From Galactobacter sp. (GTDB lineage Bacteria > Actinomycetota > Actinomycetes > Actinomycetales > Micrococcaceae): a stretch of 15,396 nucleotides of DNA. The notes below the pieces were generated by a model. It saw only the letters and a program-made list of their open reading frames with translations, had not been told where the DNA came from and did not search any database. The position numbers were made by a program, and so were the translations under genes. Where the stretch lies: assembly GCF_022712295.1 (NCBI RefSeq), contig NZ_JALAGT010000068.1, positions 1-15,396 of the forward strand, given 5' to 3'. Of the stretch, positions 7,391 through 12,507 are shown in pieces (position 1 is the first letter of the stretch; each line of letters starts with the position of its first letter).

Positions 7391-7431
7391 ATCCATAGTG
7401 GACCTTCGTCTGATTCTGGTCCAATATGTAT
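7391..7431. promoter_or_regulatory. 14-bp-arm inverted repeat in the divergent promoter region (probable LysR operator)
   Basis: ATCCATAGTGGACC (7391-7404) and GGTCCAATATGTAT (7418-7431) are inverted copies matching at 12 of 14 positions around a 13-bp spacer. It sits in the 147-bp gap between the cyclase gene (-) and the LysR gene (+). On the minus strand TTGGAC (complement of 7419-7424) and CACTAT (complement of 7395-7400), 18 bp apart, could be the operon's -35 and -10, one in each arm. LysR regulators bind dyads in exactly this location. The repeat is seen; the assignment to the LysR protein is inferred. Confidence 0.65.
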
Positions 7432-7459
7432 TTGGATGCTTTACATGCATACTTTTAAT
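7432..7459 (+). promoter_or_regulatory. Candidate promoter of the LysR gene
   Basis: TTGGAT (7432-7437), a 16-bp spacer and TTTAAT (7454-7459) lie in a locally AT-rich stretch directly before the LysR start. It abuts the inverted repeat at 7391-7431, so binding there could repress this promoter. The resulting leader would be very short. Confidence 0.35.
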
Positions 7460-7473
7460 GAGAGGTGTGGCAG

Positions 7474-8406
7474 ATGGCTGATCTCGACGTCAAACTCCTG
7501 CAAGCCTTCGTGGTACTCGCTGAGGAAATGCACTTCACGCGGGCCGCTGAACGACTGGGCGTCGCGCAGCCGGTCATCAGCCAGCGCATCCGGCGGCTCG
7601 AGGTCATCGTCGGAGCTTCGCTGTTTGATCGCGGACGCCAAGGAGCGAGCCTGACTGCCTCCGGGAGAGCTGCGTTGGCGCCTGCCAAGCGCGCGGTACG
7701 CGCTAGTCGGCAAGTCATCCGTGCCGCTCAACTCGAGGGGAAACCGGTTTTGGGCAGCGTCAACCTCGGCTACGCCGGTGCGTCATCGCGACCGTGGCTG
7801 CCTCCCATCGCCCGAGCTGTTCGTAACGAGGCTCCTGGGATCGAGTTGAAACTACGCTCAATGGTTTACGCAGGATCAGCCCGATCCCTGGTGGCGACTG
7901 GCGAATTGGATATGGCCTTCAGTCGGAAGAACGCTGCACACAGAGATCTTGACGAACGGATCTTCGAATACGAACGCGTGATGCTAGCCCTGTCGACCGA
8001 CCACCCCTTGGCAGGCCAGAGCAGTGTTGGCTTGGAACAGGTGCGAGACGATTCCTGGGTCACGTTCCCTGATGTTCAAGGCTCCAGTGTGCGGGAGATC
8101 GGGTTCAGGCTGGCGCGCCAGGCTGGTTTTACTCCGCACGTGGCCCAGGAAGCACCTGACTCCTACACCATCCTCGGGCTCGTGGCAGCCGGCGTTGGCA
8201 TCTCTGTCACGGTGTCTTCCGTAGCACATATCGACACGCCTGGCATGGTTCTGGTTCCTCTGAGTGGGCCGCCGAAGTACTTGGCGGCAACGATCATCAC
8301 GAGTCAGAGACCCACGCGAGCGACCCGCTTTGTGAGGGATATCGTTGAGACCGTGCTGCCCACACCCTCGCGACCCTCGGGGCTTGTTCTCGGGGATGAA
8401 ACGTGA
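7474..8406 (+). CDS. LysR family transcriptional regulator
   Basis: This encodes 310 residues, normal for LysR-type regulators. The N-terminal winged HTH reads LLQAFVVLAEEMHFTRAAERLGVAQPVISQRIRRLE, then VGASLFDRGRQGASLTASGRAAL, very close to the family consensus. The C-terminal two-lobed co-inducer domain begins near residue 90 (LGSVNLGYAGASSRPWLP) and contains the typical LATDHPLAG-like LSTDHPLAGQSSVGLEQVRDDSWVTFP and GLVAAGVGISVTVSS. It probably senses an intermediate of the neighbouring pathway and controls the divergent cyclase-SDR-dehydrogenase-AtoE operon through the dyad at 7391-7431. Start: ATG at 7474, with GAGAGG (7460-7465) 8 nt upstream, preferred over the in-frame GTG at 7465 that would bury that site. 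Confidence 0.93.
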   Translation: MADLDVKLLQAFVVLAEEMHFTRAAERLGVAQPVISQRIRRLEVIVGASLFDRGRQGASLTASGRAALAPAKRAVRASRQVIRAAQLEGKPVLGSVNLGYAGASSRPWLPPIARAVRNEAPGIELKLRSMVYAGSARSLVATGELDMAFSRKNAAHRDLDERIFEYERVMLALSTDHPLAGQSSVGLEQVRDDSWVTFPDVQGSSVREIGFRLARQAGFTPHVAQEAPDSYTILGLVAAGVGISVTVSSVAHIDTPGMVLVPLSGPPKYLAATIITSQRPTRATRFVRDIVETVLPTPSRPSGLVLGDET

Positions 8407-8453
8407 GCCATGGACATGCAACCCATTATCACTGAAGAGAGGACCATTGCATC

Positions 8454-8732
8454 ATGAAGTATTTGGCCAGGATGGACGTTCATTTCCCCGAATCCATGTC
8501 TTCCGAAGAGCTGGCGTCATACCAGGAGCGGGAGCAGAAATATTCACATGGGCTGCAGAGTGATGGGCGCATGTTTGCCATTTGGCGAGTTGTCGGAGAA
8601 TATGCAAACTATTCTGTGTTCGACGTTGAAGACAACGACGCCTTGCATGAGGTCCTGAGCGGCTTCCCCATGTACCGCTACATGGATATCAAGGTCACAC
8701 CGCTCGCTAAGCATCCCAATTCCTTGGCCTGA
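8454..8732 (+). CDS. catC: Muconolactone delta-isomerase family protein
   Basis: This encodes 92 residues, the length of muconolactone isomerase (CatC, EC 5.3.3.4). Family features run through the whole protein: YLARMDVHFPESM at the start, E/R-rich helix ELASYQEREQKYSHGLQSDG, IWRVVGEYANYSVFDVEDNDALHEVLSGFPMYRYMDIKVTPLAKHP, matching the usual W-R-x-x-G-x-Y-x-N-x-S-x-F-D and P-L-F-P-x-M-x-x-x-V-T-P-L-x-x-H-P. CatC converts muconolactone to 3-oxoadipate enol-lactone in the catechol branch. No catA or catB is here, so this copy may act on another butenolide or complement genes elsewhere. Start: ATG at 8454 with GAGAGGA (8437-8443). It lies 47 nt after the LysR gene on the same strand and is probably co-transcribed. 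GC is notably low (45% in the 60-base line 8581-8640). Confidence 0.88.
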   Translation: MKYLARMDVHFPESMSSEELASYQEREQKYSHGLQSDGRMFAIWRVVGEYANYSVFDVEDNDALHEVLSGFPMYRYMDIKVTPLAKHPNSLA

Positions 8733-9188
8733 TATAGGCGCTCGTTCGCACTGCCGAAGGCCGTGTCGAGCGCACGAGGTGCGTCCGCTGTGTCGTGTTG
8801 ATCGCCCCTCGGGCGGCGTTTCGTATCCAGTTGAAACGTATGTTTCGAACGCTTGACGGACTTCAAGAGAAGAAGGGGCGGCGCCTGCGTCTGCTGGTGC
8901 TCAGGCACGTCCTGGTGCAACATGAAAGCATTAATCCTAATTTCAGTCACCGTAACAGTTTTGAAGTTATTTAAACGGGATTGAAGTAGCTCACTATTCC
9001 GGATCACCATGCGAAATGAGTTCTCGTTCAGGATTTACAGGCGATGATTCCAGCTGTGAGACGGTGAGTGAGTTGAGAATTTCCGTGACACGGTCGTCTC
9101 CGGCATCGCCGGAAGCATCCTCTGGAAGCCTAGTGTCGGTTCTCACGCCAGAACCAAACCGCCGGCAATCCTGTGCTAACCTCGAATC
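8733..9188. other. Gene-free region with an AT-rich patch
   Basis: No reading frame here looks like a protein. It holds a CGCCC-CTC-GGGCG hairpin (8803-8815), possibly the terminator after catC. This is followed by three mutually complementary tracts, CGTTTC (8817-8822), GAAACG (8833-8838) and GTTTCG (8842-8847). An AT-rich patch at about 8928-9000 contrasts with its surroundings and contains two copies of TTGAAG exactly 20 bp apart (8961 and 8981). The right end carries the promoter of the riboswitch transcript. It may be a junction or remnant of an insertion (inference). Confidence 0.4.
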
Positions 9189-9189
9189 A
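9174..9189 (+). promoter_or_regulatory. Extended -10 promoter of the riboswitch transcript
   Basis: TGC followed by TAACCT (9177-9182) matches an extended -10 element (TGN-TANNNT); no good -35 is visible. A start about 7 nt downstream falls at 9189, exactly one base before the first strand of riboswitch helix P1 (9190-9194). That coincidence strongly supports both calls. Confidence 0.6.
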
Positions 9190-9299
9190 CGTTCACGAGA
9201 TGTGGCTGTCGGTACCTGGCCGGCCACACGGCAACCCGAGTCCATCGACTTCCGGGTGCCCCAGGGGAAGAACGGGCGATGCCCGCCAAGGGCGCGCAA
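9189..9299 (+). promoter_or_regulatory. S-adenosylmethionine riboswitch, SAM-IV / SAM-I-IV type
   Basis: The sequence shows the full SAM-I/IV-family fold. P1 is CGTTC (9190-9194) with GAACG (9270-9274). After the conserved ACGAG, P2 is TGTGGC (9201-9206) with GCCACA (9223-9228). The conserved CGGCAACC (9229-9236) leads into P3: CCCG (9235-9238) with CGGG (9253-9256), and AGTC (9239-9242) with GACT (9247-9250), loop CATC. Then comes GGTGCCCCAGGGGAAGAAC. The P2 loop CCTGG (9215-9219) is complementary to CCAGG (9261-9265), the pseudoknot of this family. P4 downstream of P1 is GGGC-GAT-GCCC (9274-9284), followed by GCCAAGGGCGCG, like the AAGCGCG end of SAM-IV. These riboswitches are largely actinobacterial and turn off methionine/SAM-related genes when SAM is abundant. 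SAM-IV versus the SAM-I/IV variant cannot be separated by eye. Confidence 0.85.
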
Positions 9300-9306
9300 G
9301 GTTCGA

Positions 9307-9342
9307 TGGGGCAAACCGCCCCAGAAAGGGGCCGGTAGCCCC
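9307..9342 (+). promoter_or_regulatory. Riboswitch expression platform sequestering the ribosome binding site
   Basis: Four alternating complementary tracts precede the start codon: GGGGC (9308-9312), GCCCC (9318-9322), GGGGC (9328-9332) and GCCCC (9338-9342). They can form 1:2 plus 3:4 (the first extended to TGGGGC/GCCCCA) or 2:3 with an AGAAA loop. The Shine-Dalgarno AAAGGGG (9325-9331) is within tract 3, and the ATG follows tract 4 immediately, so pairing of 2:3 or 3:4 hides the ribosome site. This suggests translational control by the upstream aptamer. Confidence 0.65.
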
Positions 9343-10188
9343 ATGTCCACTGAAGACACCACCCGCAATCGTTTCGACGCCATCGTCGAAGACGCCACTC
9401 GCCCCAACATCGAGATGTACTGGGATGTGCGTGACCTATACCGTGTCCACAGCACGAGTGCCGAGATCAAGGAGCTGCTCCGCCACGGGCACCCGATCCC
9501 GGTGGGCCGTGGCTGGACCAGGGAATACACCGAAAAGCACTTCCCAGGCTGGACCTGGCACGAGGTGAAGGCCGCGTGCCAGGCGGCCGGCATCGTGACT
9601 CCCGGCGGGGTCGGATTCACCGTCAGCGACGGTGTGAAGGAGATCTACTTCGACAGCCCAACCAGCTGGTTGGTGGTGAGGGAGAACGGCGTCATGACGT
9701 GTGGGCCGGACGCGCCGAGGACCACGCCGGAGCCGGAGGGGTATCCCACGGATGACAACTTCCAGCCACAGCCTCACACCAATGGCCGACGGGAGCGGTC
9801 CCGTTCCGCGGACCGGTCCGCCTTCCGGCCGACGGCCGAGTTCACAGCCGAGTCTGTGACCCGCCGCCGCGACGACCTCGCGGGCCACGTCCCGGCCCAC
9901 CTTCCCTGGAACATCAGGGAGGAACATCGGTTCACCGGCATCATGGAGAAGCTCAGGATCGCAGGGAAGCAGCGCGAAAACACGCCGATCACCGAGGAGG
10001 AATACCGTCGCCTCCACAACTGGCTGGAGGCGCTCATCGAGCTGGACGTGGTGGTCGACTACGACCCCGAGGCACCGGCGAATGTGGCCTCGGATCAGGG
10101 TGGCTTCTACTACGTGCAGCGCAGGCCGGAGGATCGGGGGATCATTCGAGACCCCGACTCGGGATTCCCGGAGCTGAAGTTGGAGTAG
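9343..10188 (+). CDS. Uncharacterised protein under SAM riboswitch control
   Basis: This encodes 281 residues; I do not recognise a family. The N-terminal part (about 1-118) is compact and rich in aromatic and charged residues, with EIKELLRHGHPIPVGRGW, HFPGWTWHEVKAACQAAGIV, and a beta-rich GFTVSDGVKEIYFDSPTSWLVVRENGV. A Pro/Arg/Ser-rich linker (about 121-172) follows, then a second helical part (about 175-281) with LPWNIREEHRFTGIMEKLRIAGKQ, ITEEEYRRLHNWLEALIELDVVVDYDP and GGFYYVQRRPEDRGII. There is no signal peptide or membrane segment, so it is probably cytoplasmic. It has a single Cys (120) and no obvious metal or nucleotide motif. Start: ATG at 9343, because the riboswitch and its platform end exactly there; the frame is open back to 9016 but that stretch is the RNA element. 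Codon GC is high, like the right-hand flank. Function is likely tied to sulfur, methionine or methylation metabolism (inference from the riboswitch only). Confidence 0.8.
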   Translation: MSTEDTTRNRFDAIVEDATRPNIEMYWDVRDLYRVHSTSAEIKELLRHGHPIPVGRGWTREYTEKHFPGWTWHEVKAACQAAGIVTPGGVGFTVSDGVKEIYFDSPTSWLVVRENGVMTCGPDAPRTTPEPEGYPTDDNFQPQPHTNGRRERSRSADRSAFRPTAEFTAESVTRRRDDLAGHVPAHLPWNIREEHRFTGIMEKLRIAGKQRENTPITEEEYRRLHNWLEALIELDVVVDYDPEAPANVASDQGGFYYVQRRPEDRGIIRDPDSGFPELKLE

Positions 10189-10240
10189 CCGCAGCCCGCC
10201 CGCAGTCTGGCCTTGCCCGCGGCCTGGCCCCCGCCCGCGT

Positions 10241-10275
10241 CGATGCCCGCATCACCACCGCCGATACGGGCATCG
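10241..10275 (+). terminator. Long hairpin after the 281-aa gene
   Basis: CGATGCCCG (10241-10249) pairs perfectly with CGGGCATCG (10267-10275). After one C-A mismatch, ATC (10251-10253) pairs with GAT (10263-10265), leaving a 9-nt loop. It follows the stop by about 50 nt. The intervening 10195-10250 is a run of CCCGC-centred degenerate repeats. No U-tract. Confidence 0.55.
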
Positions 10276-10304
10276 GCGACGCAAATCCCACCTGATGCGG
10301 TACC

Positions 10305-10329
10305 CCGGGGTGCAGCAGAAGCACCCCGG
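10305..10329. terminator. Perfect 9-bp stem-loop
   Basis: CCGGGGTGC (10305-10313), loop AGCAGAA, GCACCCCGG (10321-10329). It is a second strong hairpin in the 238-bp gap before the flavoprotein gene; either a tandem terminator or a structured leader element. Further on, GGCACC (10346-10351) and GGTGCC (10364-10369) form another dyad that could be an operator for the flavoprotein gene. Confidence 0.5.
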
Positions 10330-10426
10330 ATAAGTTGTGATGTAGGGCACCTTGTTTGACCTCGGTGCCACGCAAACGCGATCGCAAGAGCGCAGTCACG
10401 ACTTGGAACAACAGGTGAGGACAACG

Positions 10427-11149
10427 ATGACCCAGCCCCAGCCCAGGAAACTCCTCGGAATCAGCTCGGGCAACCCCGGCGGCAGCGCAGAGATCCTGGT
10501 GGACCACCTGCTGGGTCCCAATGCGGATGCGGCGATCATCCGTGACGCGCTGAACCGCCGTGCCGACGGTGTCGTGGAGGACCTACCGTTCCGCGTGGAC
10601 GAGCGGGTACTCAAGCCGCGCGTGGCAGGCTTCCTCGCCGTGGGTGGGTCGCTGACCCCGCAGTGGAAATCCCTCACGCTGCCCATGCTGCACACCCTGA
10701 CGCTGTCCATGTCCATCGCCGTGGTTGACCAGGCGATCTCCGCCGGCGCTGGCACGCCCAAGTCCGTGGTCCTGGATCAGGATGCCCTGGACCGCACCAC
10801 CGAACTGGGGCGGCGGGTGGCCTCCCAGCTGGGTCGTGGGCTGGACGATGCCGAGTACCTGGGGGAGCGGGGACTGTGCCCGCTGTGTCACCTGAACGTG
10901 GTGGAACTGCATGGGGCAAGCGTCATCTGCGCCACCTGCGGAGCACAGGGCCGCCTGCTTCCCGACTTCAGGATCGAGTGGACCAACCTGGACACGTCGG
11001 TCATCTCCAGGGCGGAACGCGAGGCCCATTCCGCCGAGATCATGACCACCGCAGCGGCCCACGCCCCGCACCGAGGGGAGATCGACCGCCTGGCGGCTCA
11101 GGAGCTGGCCGACGGCCCGTCCCCGCTGACGCCGGATGTCCAGGTTTGA
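10427..11149 (+). CDS. Flavodoxin-fold NAD(P)H-dependent FMN oxidoreductase with C-terminal zinc ribbon
   Basis: This encodes 240 residues. The N-terminus LLGISSGNPGGSAEILVDHLL has the shape of the FMN-phosphate loop of the NADPH-dependent FMN reductase/WrbA group (G-S-x-R-x-G-S), followed by DLPFRVDERV and VAGFLAVGGSLTPQWKSLTLPMLHTLTLSM, where such proteins hold the flavin ring. After residue 150 comes CPLCHLNVVELHGASVICATCGAQGRLLPD, with Cys151, Cys154, Cys168 and Cys171 arranged as a CxxC-x13-CxxC zinc ribbon (or rubredoxin-like iron site). It is probably a cytoplasmic flavin-dependent reductase; the substrate is unknown. Start: ATG at 10427 with AGGTGAGG (10413-10420); the in-frame TTG at 10352 has no such site. 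It converges with the toxin gene at a long hairpin. Confidence 0.75.
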   Translation: MTQPQPRKLLGISSGNPGGSAEILVDHLLGPNADAAIIRDALNRRADGVVEDLPFRVDERVLKPRVAGFLAVGGSLTPQWKSLTLPMLHTLTLSMSIAVVDQAISAGAGTPKSVVLDQDALDRTTELGRRVASQLGRGLDDAEYLGERGLCPLCHLNVVELHGASVICATCGAQGRLLPDFRIEWTNLDTSVISRAEREAHSAEIMTTAAAHAPHRGEIDRLAAQELADGPSPLTPDVQV

Positions 11150-11163
11150 GGCCCTGGACGCCC

Positions 11164-11203
11164 GACGGCCGGTGGCCGGCTGAGGAGCCTGCCACCCGCC
11201 GTC
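11164..11203. terminator. Very strong bidirectional terminator hairpin
   Basis: Perfectly symmetric: GACGGC (11164-11169) with GCCGTC (11198-11203), GGTGGC (11171-11176) with GCCACC (11191-11196), GGCT (11178-11181) with AGCC (11186-11189), loop GAGG. This gives 16 base pairs with two single mismatches. It lies between the converging flavoprotein and toxin genes and touches the toxin's stop codon. Confidence 0.8.
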
Positions 11204-11847
11204 TACCTCAGCACCTTGATGCGCATCGGTGCGCACATCTGAGCCAGCCAATCCACATGGCGGGGATCCAAGAAGGAGCGTCCGCCGACCTCCGTGGCGT
11301 GCAGGCTTTCCTCCGCTACCCTGTCGCCGAAGAGCACTACTGCGAAGGCGTCGTTGCATGTGGCGCTGGTCCAGGCCATACCGTCAAAACCTGACCGATG
11401 GGCAGCTTGCGCCCAAGCGACGGTGGCGCCATACGCGGACGGAGCGGTGTCGGTCAGATCTCTGGCCTCGACACCTAGTTGCCGAAGACCTGTACCTCGT
11501 AACTCGGCCAGGTTCAGGGGCCGGTCCGTATGAAAACTGCCCAACGCCCGTCCCTCATAGTCGCTGGGGAGGAGGGCACCCCCGGAGAGCGGAATATCGT
11601 GGAGCAATGACTCGCAAACGGCGGCATTCTCGGTCTGAGCTGCGTAGAGCGCCGGTACCACCACGCCGGCTTCGTCGTGGAAGAACGCAAAGCGGCTCGG
11701 GGCGCCGAGTCCGGAGTTGAAGCTGGTGACGGATCGAGGGGCTGCCGCGGAACCGGTCCCGAATACCCTGAAGAGCGGCTGATCGGACTCCACGGTGAAA
11801 CTTCTGGCGGTGAAAGGTTCCGGTGGTCGTGGGACTGCGGTCACCAC
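11203..11847 (-). CDS. RES-domain toxin of a type II toxin-antitoxin system
   Basis: This encodes 214 residues, a normal size for RES toxins. The domain's three named residues fit: Arg52 in GAPSRFAFFHD, Glu79 in VPALYAAQTENAAVCESLLHDIP, and Ser160 in GFDGMAWTSATCNDAFAVVLFGDRV, where the LFGDR ending is also typical. Characterised RES toxins (for example mycobacterial MbcT) destroy cellular NAD+ by phosphorolysis or modify targets with its ADP-ribose, arresting growth until neutralised. The gene follows its antitoxin with a short overlap: GTG at 11847 overlaps the antitoxin by 7 nt, while the next codon, GTG at 11844, would give a 4-nt GTGA overlap. Either start gives the same domain. Transcription ends in the hairpin at 11164-11203. 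Confidence 0.88.
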   Translation of the reverse strand: MVTAVPRPPEPFTARSFTVESDQPLFRVFGTGSAAAPRSVTSFNSGLGAPSRFAFFHDEAGVVVPALYAAQTENAAVCESLLHDIPLSGGALLPSDYEGRALGSFHTDRPLNLAELRGTGLRQLGVEARDLTDTAPSAYGATVAWAQAAHRSGFDGMAWTSATCNDAFAVVLFGDRVAEESLHATEVGGRSFLDPRHVDWLAQMCAPMRIKVLR

Positions 11848-12362
11848 TGCACCCCGAAGTGGTTCCGGAAGGCGAGTTCCACCGCGTCCGGGTCCTTGAG
11901 TGCGTCAACCGGAGCGGCGTCCGAGTCCAATTGGCGCGTGGGCAGCATGAACCAGGCCAGGGCATCCGACTCCGGCACGCGCAATTCGCGGGCGGCCATC
12001 GCCACCCGTTCAGCGGCGGGGACCACAGCGCCGTCGGAGAACTGGAAACCGGGGAAGAAGAGGGCGTTGTTGCGTCTGATCCCCATCAGTTTGCCGGCCC
12101 GGCGCCGATCAGTAGCCAGCGTGGATTTGGTCCCTCGGGCCCCGGCCGCCCGGGCCGCCTGGGCAGAACTGAGCAAACCGAAGCGGCGGTCGATGGTGGC
12201 CCAGAGGCTCTCTGTGGCCACCACCCCAGCCACTGCTTCCTCGGACAAGTCGGGGGACACGTCGGCATCGCTCAGGCTGAGGTGCAGGGCCTCCAGGTCG
12301 CGGTGATACTGGGCCACCTTGTCCGAGGCGGTGGGGGAGATGATCTCAGCATGCGTCGTCAC
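11841..12362 (-). CDS. Antitoxin of the Xre/MbcA/ParS family, partner of the RES toxin
   Basis: This encodes 173 residues. Position (directly upstream of and overlapping a RES toxin) and the C-terminal toxin-binding pattern fit the MbcA/ParS/Xre antitoxins: LMGIRRNNALFFPGFQFSDGAVVPAAERVAMAARELRVPESDALAWFMLPTRQLDSDAAPVDALKDPDAVELAFRNHFG, where W-(F/L)-x-x-P and P-V-D-x-L-x-D-P are the recurring words. A helical region at about 55-95 (ATESLWATIDRRFGLLSSAQAARAAGARGTKSTLATDRRRAGKL) may carry DNA-binding function. Start: GTG at 12360-12362, with GGAGGT just upstream and a promoter plus operator dyad beyond it. The frame runs open far upstream through the carboxyltransferase gene, but that is a shadow of the latter. 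It is expected to bind and neutralise the toxin and repress the operon. Confidence 0.87.
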   Translation of the reverse strand: MTTHAEIISPTASDKVAQYHRDLEALHLSLSDADVSPDLSEEAVAGVVATESLWATIDRRFGLLSSAQAARAAGARGTKSTLATDRRRAGKLMGIRRNNALFFPGFQFSDGAVVPAAERVAMAARELRVPESDALAWFMLPTRQLDSDAAPVDALKDPDAVELAFRNHFGVQW

Positions 12363-12375
12363 GACAACCTCCGTT

Positions 12376-12406
12376 GTTTCCGTCGAATCAGTGTAACGTC
12401 GGAAAC
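12376..12406 (-). promoter_or_regulatory. Toxin-antitoxin promoter with operator dyad around the -10 box
   Basis: GTTTCCGTCG (12376-12385) and CGTCGGAAAC (12397-12406) are inverted copies with one mismatch, separated by 11 bp. On the minus strand the spacer holds TACACT (complement of 12390-12395), a good -10. A protein bound to both arms would occlude the promoter, the standard autoregulation of type II toxin-antitoxin operons. The gap to the antitoxin start is short (14 nt). Confidence 0.65.
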
Positions 12407-12462
12407 TGAGGGCTGGACAGGTTGTGGGTGGGGTGAGGGCACCCAGGAATGGACATGGTTCT

Positions 12463-12491
12463 CCGGTGCATCCCGGGCAGCCGGGCACCGG
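12463..12491 (-). terminator. Terminator of the CoA-transferase/carboxyltransferase operon
   Basis: CCGGTGC (12463-12469) pairs with GCACCGG (12485-12491), with an inner CCGG/CCGG helix (12473-12476, 12481-12484). It begins 17 nt after the carboxyltransferase stop and separates that operon from the toxin-antitoxin promoter downstream on the same strand. Confidence 0.6.
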
Positions 12492-12507
12492 CGGAGCTCG
12501 CCCAGCG

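Noticed and set aside
9175..9184. GCTAACCTCG resembling the 3' motif of the ydaO/c-di-AMP riboswitch
   Set aside because: None of the other conserved ydaO segments precede it. The stretch is better explained as the extended -10 of the SAM riboswitch promoter.
9016..9342. In-frame N-terminal extension of the 281-aa protein to an ATG at 9016
   Set aside because: The extension would translate the promoter and the riboswitch; its residue make-up is not protein-like and the RNA structure explains the conservation-like pattern.
8994..9620. Minus-strand 208-aa reading frame
   Set aside because: Antisense shadow of the riboswitch and the start of the 281-aa gene; no family resemblance.
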